The notes under the pieces: generated by a model | Told to the model about the DNA's origin: nothing | Databases searched by the model: none | Seen by the model: only the letters and a program-made list of their open reading frames with translations | Source of the DNA: Streptomyces sp. NBC_00083 | Lineage (GTDB): Bacteria > Actinomycetota > Actinomycetes > Streptomycetales > Streptomycetaceae | Direction: 5' to 3' | NCBI RefSeq assembly: GCF_026343295.1 | Contig: NZ_JAPELY010000002.1 | Span: 1,364,001 to 1,428,000, forward strand | Length of the DNA: 64,000 nt | Shown: positions 28,932-38,873 of the stretch, one piece after another | Numbering within the stretch: position 1 is the first letter of the stretch | How the letters are laid out: each line of letters starts with the position of its first letter | Made by a program: the position numbers and the translations under genes

Positions 28932-31900
28932 TCACGGTCTCAGGCGTAGGCCCTTCGGGGTGGCGACGAAGCCCGCTGCCTCCAGGGTGCGGGCGAGCGG
29001 GGCGGTCAGGGCCGGGTCGCCGTTCGCGCGTTCCACCGTGATGGTGCCCAGACGCCCGGCGCGGGCCGCCCCCGCGAGGGATCCCGCCGCCGCGGTCAGC
29101 GCCGGATCGTCCGGCTCGCCGGCCCACGCCAGCAGCGACTTGCCGCCACGCTCCAGATACAGCACCAGCTCCCCGTCGACCAGGACGACGACGGAGCCCG
29201 CCTTGCGGCCCGGCTTGTGCCCGGCGCCGCCCGGCGGCTCCGGCCAGGGCAGCGCCGCGCCGTACGCGTTGGCCGGATCCGCCGCCGCCAGGACGATCGC
29301 CTGCGGGGCGCTCTGCGCGTCACTGCCCCGGTCCCGGGCGGTGGCGGCCGCCCGCAGCCGGTCCACCGCGCCGTCCATCGCGAACTGGGCCGCGCCGAGC
29401 CCCTCGACCACGTACCCCCGCCGGGCCTGACCGCTGTCCTCGAACGCGGCGAGGATCCGGTACGTCGCCGAGAAGCCGCCCTCCACCCCCTCGGCCTGCA
29501 CCGCGCCCCGGGTGACCACGCCGTGCCGGTCCAGCAGGGCGCGGGCCAGCGCATGGGCGCGGTGCGTCGGGTCCGGCTCGCGGGCCGGCAGCAGCGACCA
29601 GCGGCCCGACACCGTCGGCGGTCCCGTACGCGACGCCGTGCGGGCGGCGGAGGCCAGCGTGCCGTACCGGCCGCGCGGCACCGGACGCTTGGCGCGGTGC
29701 GCGGTCGATCCGGCGGTACGCCCCGAACCCAGCACCGAGCGCAACGGCGCGAGGGTGTCGTTGGTGAGCCGCCCCGACCACGCCAAGTCCCAGATCGCGT
29801 CGGCGAGTTGAGGATCGCTCGCCGCCGGGTGCGTCGTGGCGCGGACCTGGTCGGCGAGCTGACGGAAGAACAGGCCGTAGCCGGGCGCCAGCGCGCTCAG
29901 CACCGACTCGTGGAGCGCCGTCAGCTCCAGCGGATGGGCCGGCGGCAGCAGGAGGGGCGCCGTGTCGGCGAGATACAGGGAGATCCAGCCGTCCTTGCCG
30001 GGCAGCGCGCCCGACCCCGCCCACACGACCTCACCCGTGGTCGTCAGCTCGTCCAGCAGGGCCGCACTGTAGTCGGCCACCCGCGACGGCAGGATCAGCT
30101 TCTCCAGAGCGGACGCCGGCACCGCCGCCCCCTGCAACTGCTCCACCGCCCGAGCCAACCCGTCGATGCCCCGCAGGGCACTGCCCCCCAGGTGCTGCCA
30201 CGGCGGGAGGAAACTGGCGAGGGCCGCGGGCGGCACCGGCTCCAGCTCCTGACGGAGCGCCGCCAGGGAACGGCGCCGCAGCCTGCGCAGGATCGTCGCA
30301 TCGCACCACTCCTGCCCGATGCCCGCCGGATGGAACTCGCCCTGCACGACCCGCCCCGACGCCGCGAGCCGCTGCAACGCGCCGTCCGTGACCGCCGCTC
30401 CCAGCCCGAACCGGGCCGCGGCGAGGGCCGACGTGAACGGGCCGTGTGTCCGCGCGTACCGCGACAGCAGGTCACCCAGAGGGTCCTTCACCGGCTCGGT
30501 GAACGCCTCGGGCACCCCCACCGGCAGCGCCGTGCCCAGCGCGTCCCGCAGCCGCCCCGCGTCCTCGATCGCCGCCCAGTGCTCGGTCCCCGCGATCCGC
30601 ACCCGCACCGCGCGGCGCGCCGCCTCCAGCTCCGGCGCCCAGCCGGGCTCGGCACCCCGGGTCGCCAACTCGGCGTCCGTGAGCGGCCCGAGGACCCGCA
30701 GCAGATCGGCGACACCCTCACCGTCCTTGATCCGCCGGTCCTCCGTGAGCCACTGCAGCTCCTGCTCCAACTCGGCCAGGACATCCGCGTCGAGCAGCTC
30801 ACGCAGCTCCGCCTGGCCCAGCAGCTCGGACAGCAGACGCGAATCGAGAGACAGCGCGGCGGCCCGCCGCTCCGCCAGCGGCGAATCACCCTCATACAGA
30901 AACTGCGCCACATAACCGAACAGAAGAGAACGGGCGAACGGCGACGGCTCCGGTGTGGTGACCTCCACCAGGCGCACCCTGCGCGCTTCCAGATCACCCA
31001 TCAGCTCGGTCAGACCGGGCACGTCGAACACGTCCTGAAGACACTCCCGGACCGCCTCCAGGACGATCGGGAACGACCCGAACTCGCTCGCCACCTGCAG
31101 CAGTTGAGCCGCCCGCTGCCGCTGCTGCCACAACGGCGTCCGCTTGCCGGGACTGCGCCGCGGCAACAGCAGGGCCCGCGCGGCACACTCACGGAACCGG
31201 GACGCGAACAGCGCCGAACTCCCCACCTGCTCGGTGACGATCTGCTCGATCTCCCCCTTGTCGAACACGGTGTCCGCGGCCCCCACCGGCGCCTGCTCAC
31301 TGTCGTACGTCGCATCCAGGCGGGCCGGATCCTGATCGAGGAGGTCGAGGCCCATCATGTCGGCGTCCGGCAACCGCAGCACGATGCCGTCGTCCGCGTG
31401 CATCACCTGCGCGTCCATGCCGTACCGCTCGGCCAGCCGGGCACCCAGCGCCAGCGCCCACGGCGCGTGGACCTGCGCACCGAACGGGGAGTGGATGACG
31501 ACCCGCCAGTCACCCAGCTCGTCCCGGAACCGCTCCACCAGGATCGTACGGTCGTCGGGAATGTGACCGCAGGCACGGCGCTGCTCGTCGAGATAGCCGA
31601 TCACATTGTCCGCCGCCCACGCGTCGAGCCCCGCACCCGAAAGACGCACCCTCGCGTCGTCGGGCGCCATCGAGCCGACCTCACGCAGGAACGCGCCCAG
31701 CGCACGGCCCAGTTCGAGAGGACGGCCCAGCTGATCGCCCTTCCAGAACGGCAGCCGGCCCGGCACCCCGGGCGCCGGCGACACCAGCACCCGGTCACGC
31801 GTGATGTCCTCGATCCGCCACGACGTGGTGCCCAGCGTGAAGACATCACCCACCCGCGACTCGTACACCATCTCCTCGTCGAGCTCCCCGACCCGGCCAC

Positions 31901-33557
31901 CGCCCTTCTTCGGATCCGCCCCCGCGAGGAACACCCCGAACAGGCCCCGGTCGGGAATGGTGCCGCCCGACGTGACCGCGAGGCGCTGCGCACCGGGGCG
32001 GCCCGTGACCGTGCCCCCCACCCGGTCCCACACCACGCGCGGACGCAGCTCCGCGAACGCGTCCGAGGGATAGCGGCCCGCCAGCATGTCCAGGACCGCC
32101 GTGAACGCCGACTCCGGGAGCGCCGCGAACGGCGCGGCCCGCCGCACCAGCGCCAGCAGATCATCCACCTGCCACGTGTCGAGCGCCGTCATCGCGACCA
32201 GCTGCTGAGCCAGCACATCCAGCGGATTGGACGGAACACGCAGCGACTCGATCTCCCCCGACCGCATCCGCTCCGTCACCACCGCCGACTGCACCAGATC
32301 GCCCCGGTACTTCGGGAAGACCACCCCCGTGGACACCGCACCCACCTGATGGCCCGCACGCCCCACCCTTTGCAGCCCCGACGCCACCGACGGCGGCGAC
32401 TCGACCTGCACCACCAGATCCACCGCACCCATGTCGATACCCAGCTCAAGACTGGACGTGGCGACCACCGCCGGAATCCGGCCCGCCTTCAAGTCCTCCT
32501 CGACGACGGCCCGCTGCTCCTTGGAGACCGAACCGTGGTGCGCCTTGGCGAGCAGCGCCGGCGCGCCCGTCGCCGCACCCGAACCGCCCATCAGATCCGC
32601 CGGGGAATGCGCCTCCGGCAACGGCTCACCCACGGCCCGCTCGTAGGCGATCTCATTGAGCCGGTTGCACAGACGCTCCGCCAGACGACGCGAGTTGGCG
32701 AACACGATCGTCGAACGGTGCGCCTGCACCAGGTCGACGATGCGCTCCTCCACGTGCGGCCAGATCGACGGCTTCTCCGCCCCCTCCCCGGCGTCGGCCG
32801 CCGGGGAGCCCGCCAGCTCACCCAGATCCTCCACCGGCACCACCACCGACAGGTCGAACTCCTTGGCCGACGCCGGCTGCACGATCTCCACCTTGCGCTG
32901 CGGCGACAGATACCGCGCCACCTCGTCCACCGGACGCACCGTCGCCGACAGGCCGATCCGCCGCGCCGGCCTCGCGAGCAGCGCGTCCAACCGCTCCAAC
33001 GACAACGCCAGATGAGCACCCCGCTTGGTGCCCGCCACCGCGTGCACCTCGTCCAGGATCACCGTCTCGACACCCGCCAGCGCCTCCCGCGCCGCGGACG
33101 TCAGCATCAAGAACAACGACTCCGGCGTCGTGATCAGAATGTCCGGCGGCCGCGTGACCAGCGCACGCCGCTCCGCCTGCGGCGTATCACCCGAACGGAT
33201 GCCGACCCGGACCTCCGGCTCCGGCAGCCCCAGACGCACCGACTCCTGCCGGATCCCCGTCAACGGCGACCGCAGATTGCGCTCCACATCGACCGCGAGC
33301 GCCTTCAGCGGAGACACATACAGCACCCGGCACCGCTTCTTCGCCTCGGCAGGCGCGGGAGCGGCCGCCAGCCGGTCCAGCGCGGCGAGGAAAGCGGCGA
33401 GCGTCTTGCCCGAACCCGTCGGCGCCACCACCAGGACGTCCGAACCCTCCCCGATCGCCCTCCAGGCGCCCTCCTGCGCCGCGGTGGGCGCGGTGAAAGC
33501 CCCCGAGAACCAGCCGCGCGTCGCGGGCGAGAACGAATCCAGCGCTGTCCGTGCCAT
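28932..33557 (-). CDS. lhr: Large helicase-related protein Lhr (DEAH superfamily 2)
   Basis: Lhr is a 3'-to-5' ATP-dependent helicase implicated in DNA repair. The 1541-residue product has Walker A APTGSGKTLAAF (about 37-48), the DEVH box LDEVHAV, a SAT motif, the QRVGRAGH motif VI, the winged-helix/Lhr core and the long C-terminal domain of full-length (about 1500-aa) Lhr. ATG 33557 is chosen because GGGGA is placed about four bases upstream and the sequence begins MARTALDSFSP; ATG 33566 is possible. It is divergent from the AraC gene (56 bp) and upstream of nei. Confidence 0.94.
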   Translation of the reverse strand: MARTALDSFSPATRGWFSGAFTAPTAAQEGAWRAIGEGSDVLVVAPTGSGKTLAAFLAALDRLAAAPAPAEAKKRCRVLYVSPLKALAVDVERNLRSPLTGIRQESVRLGLPEPEVRVGIRSGDTPQAERRALVTRPPDILITTPESLFLMLTSAAREALAGVETVILDEVHAVAGTKRGAHLALSLERLDALLARPARRIGLSATVRPVDEVARYLSPQRKVEIVQPASAKEFDLSVVVPVEDLGELAGSPAADAGEGAEKPSIWPHVEERIVDLVQAHRSTIVFANSRRLAERLCNRLNEIAYERAVGEPLPEAHSPADLMGGSGAATGAPALLAKAHHGSVSKEQRAVVEEDLKAGRIPAVVATSSLELGIDMGAVDLVVQVESPPSVASGLQRVGRAGHQVGAVSTGVVFPKYRGDLVQSAVVTERMRSGEIESLRVPSNPLDVLAQQLVAMTALDTWQVDDLLALVRRAAPFAALPESAFTAVLDMLAGRYPSDAFAELRPRVVWDRVGGTVTGRPGAQRLAVTSGGTIPDRGLFGVFLAGADPKKGGGRVGELDEEMVYESRVGDVFTLGTTSWRIEDITRDRVLVSPAPGVPGRLPFWKGDQLGRPLELGRALGAFLREVGSMAPDDARVRLSGAGLDAWAADNVIGYLDEQRRACGHIPDDRTILVERFRDELGDWRVVIHSPFGAQVHAPWALALGARLAERYGMDAQVMHADDGIVLRLPDADMMGLDLLDQDPARLDATYDSEQAPVGAADTVFDKGEIEQIVTEQVGSSALFASRFRECAARALLLPRRSPGKRTPLWQQRQRAAQLLQVASEFGSFPIVLEAVRECLQDVFDVPGLTELMGDLEARRVRLVEVTTPEPSPFARSLLFGYVAQFLYEGDSPLAERRAAALSLDSRLLSELLGQAELRELLDADVLAELEQELQWLTEDRRIKDGEGVADLLRVLGPLTDAELATRGAEPGWAPELEAARRAVRVRIAGTEHWAAIEDAGRLRDALGTALPVGVPEAFTEPVKDPLGDLLSRYARTHGPFTSALAAARFGLGAAVTDGALQRLAASGRVVQGEFHPAGIGQEWCDATILRRLRRRSLAALRQELEPVPPAALASFLPPWQHLGGSALRGIDGLARAVEQLQGAAVPASALEKLILPSRVADYSAALLDELTTTGEVVWAGSGALPGKDGWISLYLADTAPLLLPPAHPLELTALHESVLSALAPGYGLFFRQLADQVRATTHPAASDPQLADAIWDLAWSGRLTNDTLAPLRSVLGSGRTAGSTAHRAKRPVPRGRYGTLASAARTASRTGPPTVSGRWSLLPAREPDPTHRAHALARALLDRHGVVTRGAVQAEGVEGGFSATYRILAAFEDSGQARRGYVVEGLGAAQFAMDGAVDRLRAAATARDRGSDAQSAPQAIVLAAADPANAYGAALPWPEPPGGAGHKPGRKAGSVVVLVDGELVLYLERGGKSLLAWAGEPDDPALTAAAGSLAGAARAGRLGTITVERANGDPALTAPLARTLEAAGFVATPKGLRLRP

Positions 33558-33613
33558 GGTCCCCATCGTGCACCCCGCCACTGACAACCGCCCGGAGCTG
33601 CGAAAATGACGGT

Positions 33614-34483
33614 GTGGACAAAGTCGCCGCGGACGAAGCCGAGGAATGGGCACGGCACTGGCAGCACGCCGAACTGCCCGGCCTCGACCTGCTCCGCGCC
33701 CGATACGTACGCCACGCCTTCCCCCGCCACTCCCACGAAGGGTTCGTGTTCGGCGCCGTACGAGGCGGCATCGAAGACGTCGTCCTGCCCGGCGGAACGA
33801 TCAGAGCACTCCCCGGCACCGTCGTCATGATCAACCCCGAGGTCCCGCACGCCGCGCACGCGGGCACCCCCGAAGGCTGGACCTACGCCACGCTCTACCC
33901 CTCGACCCGCCTCATCACCGACATCGCCGCGGAGACCACCACCCTGCGCGGCACCCCCGGATTCGCCGAAACCATCGTCGAGGACCCCGACACCGCCCTG
34001 CTCATCCAGGAAGTGCACCGCGCCGCCGAACACGGCAACGCGCTCGCCGCCGACACCGTGTTCCGCACCGCCGTCGCCCGGCTCCTGCGCCGCCACGGCC
34101 ACGCCCTGCCCCCACGCACCCCCCGCTCGGCCGGCACCACCGCCGCCACCACCGCCCGCCTCCTCCTCGAACAACGCCTCACCGCGCCGCCCTCCCTCGA
34201 ACAACTCGCCACAGAGCTCGGCACCAGCCCCTTCGCGCTGCTGCGCGCCTTCAAAGCCGAATACGGGCTCCCGCCGCACACCTGGCTGACCGGGGAACGC
34301 GTACGCCGCGCCCGCCTCCTCCTGGACGACGGGACCACGCCCGCCGACACCGCCCTCGCCGTCGGCTTCTCCGACCAGCCCCACCTCAACCGCCACTTCA
34401 CCCGCATCGTGGGCGTCACACCGGGCGCCTACCGCCGCGAGCGCGCAAGAACGTACAAGAACGACGGCACCGCCCTCTTCTAA
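33614..34483 (+). CDS. AraC-family transcriptional regulator
   Basis: The roughly 289-residue protein has an N-terminal cupin-type effector domain (about 1-140; HSHEGFVFGAVRGG, LPGTVVMINPEVPHA) and a C-terminal double helix-turn-helix (about 185-280; FALLRAFKAEYGLPPHTWL, and ALAVGFSDQPHLNRHF). GTG 33614 is my choice, but no ribosome site is clear and the start may differ. It ends 10 bp before azlC and is probably co-transcribed with azlCD, so it likely regulates branched-chain or related amino-acid export. It is divergent from lhr. Confidence 0.85.
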   Translation: MDKVAADEAEEWARHWQHAELPGLDLLRARYVRHAFPRHSHEGFVFGAVRGGIEDVVLPGGTIRALPGTVVMINPEVPHAAHAGTPEGWTYATLYPSTRLITDIAAETTTLRGTPGFAETIVEDPDTALLIQEVHRAAEHGNALAADTVFRTAVARLLRRHGHALPPRTPRSAGTTAATTARLLLEQRLTAPPSLEQLATELGTSPFALLRAFKAEYGLPPHTWLTGERVRRARLLLDDGTTPADTALAVGFSDQPHLNRHFTRIVGVTPGAYRRERARTYKNDGTALF

Positions 34484-34493
34484 CGTCCATTCC

Positions 34494-35366
34494 GTGGCAG
34501 CAGAACAGACAGCACCCCCAGACATACCAGGCACACCGGGCATACCGGGGTCCGCGCGCGAGACCGCCCAGGCCCCCGAACCCCCCGGCCGGCCCGACGC
34601 GGCCGTCGTGCGCGACGCACTCGGCGTCGGCATCGCCGTCGGGCTCTCCGGCTTCGCCTTCGGCGTGACCTCCGCCGGATCCGGCATCAGCCTCCTCCAG
34701 ACGTGCGCCCTCAGCCTGCTCGTCTTCACCGGCGCATCCCAGTTCGCACTCGTCGGCGCCCTCGCCGCCGGCGGAAACCCGTACACCGCCGCCGCAGGCG
34801 CCTTCTTCCTCGGCCTGCGCAACGCCTTCTACGGACTGCGCCTGTCACACCTGCTCGCCCTGCCCAAAACGGTGCGGCCCCTCGCCGCCCACTGGGTGAT
34901 CGACGAAACCACCGCGGTCACCCTCGCCCAGCCCACCCGCCGAGCCGCACGCATCGGCTTCACGGTCACCGGCCTCAGCCTCTACGCGCTGTGGAACCTC
35001 ACCACCCTCGCCGGCGCCCTCGGCACCCGGGCCCTCGGCGACACCAGCGCCTGGGGCCTCGACGCCGCGAGCCCCGCCGTCTTCCTCGCCCTGCTCGCCC
35101 CCATGCTCAAGACCACCACCGAACGCGCCACGGCCGCCCTCGCCGTCGCCCTCGTCCTGGGCCTCCTGCCCGTCCTGCCCGCCGGCGTCCCCGTCCTGGC
35201 CGCCGCACTCGCCGCACCGGCCGTGCTCTTCCTCAAAGGACGCACCGGGCTCCTCCTCCAAGGACGCACCGGCGCGCAGGACCCGCGCACCACGCCACGG
35301 GACACCACCGGCGACCACCCGCACCACCCCACCCACGGGAACCCGGCCGAAGGAGACCCACGTTGA
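34494..35366 (+). CDS. azlC: AzlC-family branched-chain amino acid exporter, large subunit
   Basis: The 290-residue polytopic membrane protein has AzlC signatures (FAFGVTSAGSG, FTGASQFALVGALAAGG, FFLGLRNAFYGLRL). It has a Pro-rich N-terminal extension of about 40 residues and a polar His/Thr/Pro-rich tail. Together with AzlD it forms a permease, in other bacteria for leucine analogues and branched-chain amino acids. GTG 34494 begins ten bases after the AraC gene. The stop overlaps the azlD TTG. Confidence 0.88.
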   Translation: MAAEQTAPPDIPGTPGIPGSARETAQAPEPPGRPDAAVVRDALGVGIAVGLSGFAFGVTSAGSGISLLQTCALSLLVFTGASQFALVGALAAGGNPYTAAAGAFFLGLRNAFYGLRLSHLLALPKTVRPLAAHWVIDETTAVTLAQPTRRAARIGFTVTGLSLYALWNLTTLAGALGTRALGDTSAWGLDAASPAVFLALLAPMLKTTTERATAALAVALVLGLLPVLPAGVPVLAAALAAPAVLFLKGRTGLLLQGRTGAQDPRTTPRDTTGDHPHHPTHGNPAEGDPR

Positions 35367-35671
35367 CCATCTGGATCGCCATCATCGCCACCGCCGCCGG
35401 CTGCTACCTCGCCAAACTCCTCGGCCTGCTCGTCCCCGCCGGCGCCCTGGAACGGCCGCTGGTCAAACAGCTCGCCGCGCTGCTGCCCGTGGCACTGCTC
35501 GCCGCGCTCACCGCCCAGCAGACCTTCAGCACCGGCCACCACATCCAGCTCGACGCCCGCGCCGCCGGACTCGCCGCGGCCGCCGTCGCCCTCATGGTTC
35601 GCGCCCCGTTCCTCGTGATCGTCGGCGCCGCCGTCCTCGTCACCGCCGGCGCACGGGCCCTGGGCGGCTGA
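35363..35671 (+). CDS. azlD: AzlD-family branched-chain amino acid exporter, small subunit
   Basis: A 102-residue hydrophobic protein with about four membrane spans and the AzlD pattern (RPLVKQLAALLPVALLAAL). The start is TTG 35363, overlapping the azlC stop (TTGA) with AAGGAGA seven bases upstream. Translational coupling with AzlC is expected. Confidence 0.86.
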   Translation: MTIWIAIIATAAGCYLAKLLGLLVPAGALERPLVKQLAALLPVALLAALTAQQTFSTGHHIQLDARAAGLAAAAVALMVRAPFLVIVGAAVLVTAGARALGG

Positions 35672-35687
35672 CCGGCACCCCGCGCCC

Positions 35688-36620
35688 TCAGCCGGAGCCG
35701 CGGCCGAAGGCGCGCAGCGTACGCAGCGCCTCGATCGTCACCAAAGGACGGCACTCCAGCGCCGTGCCCGGCGCCCACGCCCGCCACCGGATCGGCCAGC
35801 CACCGTCCTCCTCCTGCTCCGCCTCCAGATGATCGAGGGAGCGCCCCATCTCCTCGTCGGTGAACCAGCGCCGGGCCAGCGACCCGGGCACCCGCGCGTA
35901 GTCGTGCGGAAAATGGTGCTCGCCCGGCGCGTACCCCGGCGACAGCGGCCACTCGGCGAGCCGTGCCGGATCGAGCACCGCGAGCCTCTGCTCCCTGACG
36001 AGCCGGCCGAGGCGGTCCGCGGCCGCCTCGGCCCGCGCCCGGTCCGGCGCGCCGTCCAGGAAGGCGACCGCGGCCTCCACCTCGTACGGATGCGACGTCT
36101 CCAGGGCGTCCACCGCGGCCCAGCAGAAGTCGGTCGCCCGGAACAGCCACGCGTGCCACACCTGATTGCGGTGGAGCAGCCCCACCACGGGCCCCGTGGT
36201 CAGCAGCGCGCTCGGCGTATCGTCGACGACGGGCACGAACGGCGCCGCCGGATAGCCGCGCTGCGACGGATGCAGCGCCGGCAGCGCGCCGTCCCTGGTG
36301 GAGACGTCCGTCAGGTAGCGGCACACCCGCTCCACACGCCGCCCGCCGAGCCGTCCCACCGAGTCCAGGACCCGCAGCGCGTGCGCCGTGTGCAGGGGCT
36401 GGCTGACGGGACCGCGCAGATCGGGTTCGAGGGCGTGACCATAGCCGCCGTCGTCGCCCTCATAGGCGCCCAGCGCCCTTTCCACCGCGTCGGCGTCCCC
36501 GCCGAGGAAGTGGAAGGCGAACCGGCGCTGTTCGAGCACCCTGGCCGTCAGCCAGATGAAGTGCTCGGCGCGCGCCGTCGCAGAGTCGGGGGAGTGGGGG
36601 GATGCTCCGGAACCAGCCAT
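35688..36620 (-). CDS. Hypothetical protein with terpenoid-cyclase/toroid-like repeats
   Basis: The 310-residue soluble protein has DGGYGHALEPDLRGP near residue 75 and EQEEDGGWPIRW near 270, which resemble QW-type repeats of the alpha-alpha toroid fold of prenyltransferases and squalene cyclases. There is no DxDD or other cyclase catalytic motif and no signal peptide, so enzymatic activity cannot be claimed. It converges on azlD with 16 bp between stop codons. Confidence 0.7.
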   Translation of the reverse strand: MAGSGASPHSPDSATARAEHFIWLTARVLEQRRFAFHFLGGDADAVERALGAYEGDDGGYGHALEPDLRGPVSQPLHTAHALRVLDSVGRLGGRRVERVCRYLTDVSTRDGALPALHPSQRGYPAAPFVPVVDDTPSALLTTGPVVGLLHRNQVWHAWLFRATDFCWAAVDALETSHPYEVEAAVAFLDGAPDRARAEAAADRLGRLVREQRLAVLDPARLAEWPLSPGYAPGEHHFPHDYARVPGSLARRWFTDEEMGRSLDHLEAEQEEDGGWPIRWRAWAPGTALECRPLVTIEALRTLRAFGRGSG

Positions 36621-36699
36621 GGTTCAGACGGTAGGGCCCGCAGAGCGGCGGACAAGCCCCAGCGCCGGGCCGCACTCCCAGGGGCGGGATACTGATGTC

Positions 36700-36894
36700 A
36701 TGCGGTTGACGATTTTCTGGGAGCGGATGGCCGACCACTTCGGCGCCGGATACGCGGACTCCTTCGCGCACGACCATGTGATGACGGAACTGGGCGGACG
36801 CACCGTGCACGAGGCCCTCGACGCCGGCTGGGAAGCCAAGGACGTGTGGCGCGCGGTCTGCGCCGCGATGGACGTGCCCGCGGAGAACCGGTGA
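36700..36894 (+). CDS. DUF3046 protein
   Basis: A 64-residue conserved actinobacterial protein (MRLTIFWERMADHFG ... VWRAVCAAMDVP). ATG 36700 is the start, with a weak GGCGGG upstream. DUF3046 genes are typically close to recA in actinobacteria, which fits the position 2.2 kb upstream of recA here. Its function is unknown. Confidence 0.85.
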   Translation: MRLTIFWERMADHFGAGYADSFAHDHVMTELGGRTVHEALDAGWEAKDVWRAVCAAMDVPAENR

Positions 36895-37022
36895 AGCCGG
36901 ACGCCTTCGGGTGACGGACGCCACCCCGGCTGACGAACCCGCCCCCGGGCCCCCGCCACCGGCCCCCGCCACGGCCCCCCGGCCCCGGACAGCGCCGGAT
37001 GTGGTGACCCGCTGTCGGACGT

Positions 37023-38294
37023 ATGCGCGAGACTTGCCCCGTGGCACCGACTGACGAGATCAACACTGACGACCGCGAAGCCGACGCCGGCGCCGACCCC
37101 GGGACGCACCGCGCGCAGGGCCCCGACCACGACACCCCCGCCCCCGGCGAACCCCCGCGCGGACTCCTCGGACCCGCCGGCGCCGCACGCATGCCCCGCT
37201 GGCTGCCGCGCGCCGTCGTCCTCGTCCTCGCCCTCTACGCCTGCTTCCAACTCGGCAGCTGGGCCTTCCACCAGCTCATCGGCCTGCTGATCAACATCCT
37301 GATCGCGTTCTTCCTCGCCCTCGCCATGGAACCCGCCGTCGGCCGGATGGCCGCCCGCGGCATGCGCCGCGGCCTGGCGACCTTCCTGGTCTTCCTCGCC
37401 CTGACGATCGCCACCGTCGGCTTCGTCGTGCTGCTCGGCTCGATGCTGGCGGGCCAGATCGTCGACATGGTCGAGCAGTTCCCCAAGTACCTCGACTCGG
37501 TGATCAACTGGGTCAACCACACCTTCCACACCGAACTCTCGCGCGTCGAGGTCCAGGACAGCCTCCTGCACTCCGACTGGCTGCAGAAGTACGTCCAGAA
37601 CAGCGCCACCGGCGTCCTCGACGTCTCCGCCACCGTCCTGGGCGGCCTCTTCCGGCTCCTGACGATCTTCCTGTTCTCGTTCTACTTCGCCGCCGACGGA
37701 CCCCGGCTGCGCCGCACGATCTGCTCCGTCCTGCCCCCGGCCCGCCAGGCCGAGGTACTGCGCGCCTGGGAGATCGCGGTCGACAAGACCGGCGGCTACC
37801 TCTACTCGCGAAGCCTCATGGCGCTCATCTCCGGCATCGCGCACTACATCCTGCTGCAGATCCTGGGCGTCCCCTACGCCCCCGCCCTCGCCGTCTGGGT
37901 GGGCCTGGTCTCCCAGTTCATCCCCACCATCGGCACCTACCTGGCCGGCGCCCTGCCCATGCTGCTCGCCTTCACCGTGAACCCCTGGTACGCGGTGTGG
38001 GTGCTCGGATTCGTCGTGATCTACCAGCAGTTCGAGAACTACGTGCTGCAGCCCAAACTCACCGCGAAGACCGTGGATATCCACCCCGCCGTCGCCTTCG
38101 GCTCGGTGATCGCGGGCACCGCGCTCATGGGGGCGGTCGGCGCCCTCATCGCGATCCCCGCGGTCGCGACCCTCCAGGCGTTCCTCGGCGCCTACGTGCG
38201 GCGGTACGACGTCACGGACGACCCGCGGGTCCACGGCCGACACCAGCCGCGCGGCCGGGGCGCCACGGCGCGGCCCGACGCGGAATCGTCCTGA
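37023..38294 (+). CDS. AI-2E family transporter (PerM-type membrane protein)
   Basis: The 423-residue protein has an acidic, Pro-rich N-terminus (about 60 residues) and about eight membrane helices with the family segments GLLINILIAFFLALAMEP, FIPTIGTYLAGALP and NYVLQPKLTAKTVDIHP. The name derives from E. coli TqsA; the substrate here is unknown and AI-2 export should not be assumed. GTG 37041 is an alternative start. Confidence 0.88.
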   Translation: MRETCPVAPTDEINTDDREADAGADPGTHRAQGPDHDTPAPGEPPRGLLGPAGAARMPRWLPRAVVLVLALYACFQLGSWAFHQLIGLLINILIAFFLALAMEPAVGRMAARGMRRGLATFLVFLALTIATVGFVVLLGSMLAGQIVDMVEQFPKYLDSVINWVNHTFHTELSRVEVQDSLLHSDWLQKYVQNSATGVLDVSATVLGGLFRLLTIFLFSFYFAADGPRLRRTICSVLPPARQAEVLRAWEIAVDKTGGYLYSRSLMALISGIAHYILLQILGVPYAPALAVWVGLVSQFIPTIGTYLAGALPMLLAFTVNPWYAVWVLGFVVIYQQFENYVLQPKLTAKTVDIHPAVAFGSVIAGTALMGAVGALIAIPAVATLQAFLGAYVRRYDVTDDPRVHGRHQPRGRGATARPDAESS

Positions 38295-38335
38295 CCGCCG
38301 TCCCGGCGTGCGGAAGACGCCATTAGGGTGACGCG

Positions 38336-38770
38336 ATGAGCGTGATCAAGCAGTTCCAGGTGACCTTCGACTGCGCGCAGCCCGAGCGCGTCGCCCGCTT
38401 CTGGTGCGAGGTGCTCGGGTACGTGGCACCTCCCGCGCCGGAGGGGTTCGCGACGTGGGACGCGTACAACCTCTCGCTGGCTCCCGGACAGCGGGACGCC
38501 TGGTTCGCCTGCAGCGACCCCTCGGGCGTCGGCCCGCGCCTGTACTTCCAGCGCGTCCCCGAGGGCAAGACCGCCAAGAACCGGGTCCATCTCGACGTGC
38601 GGGTCGGCACCGGGCTCGTGGGCGACGAGCGCCTGGCGGCCCTCCAGGCCGAATGCGACCGGCTGGTCGCGCTCGGCGCGGTGCACGAGCGGACCCTGTA
38701 CGCCGACGAGGAGAACGAGTCCTGCATCGGGATGCGGGACATCGAGGGCAACGAGTTCTGCATCGACTGA
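38336..38770 (+). CDS. VOC-superfamily (glyoxalase-like) protein
   Basis: A 144-residue vicinal-oxygen-chelate fold protein: VTFDCAQPERVARFWCEVLGY at the N-terminus, KNRVHLDVRV in the middle and MRDIEGNEFCID at the end, giving the usual His/Glu metal-ligand pattern of the glyoxalase-like subgroup. The substrate is unknown. ATG 38336 lies 41 bp after the AI-2E gene and is probably its operon partner. Confidence 0.82.
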   Translation: MSVIKQFQVTFDCAQPERVARFWCEVLGYVAPPAPEGFATWDAYNLSLAPGQRDAWFACSDPSGVGPRLYFQRVPEGKTAKNRVHLDVRVGTGLVGDERLAALQAECDRLVALGAVHERTLYADEENESCIGMRDIEGNEFCID

Positions 38771-38873
38771 CGCGCTCGGGAGCTCCGGCGCCGTCTGAAA
38801 AGCCCGGTTTGTCATGATGGGGAGAGCGGCATCGTGCGGGGCGGAGCGAGGCGCTCCGTCCCGCGTGGTGCGC

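Noticed and set aside
29217..33584. 1455-codon open frame opposite lhr
   Set aside because: Arg/Gln/Pro/His-rich low-complexity translation typical of antisense frames in high-G+C genes, whereas the lhr strand has full helicase motifs.
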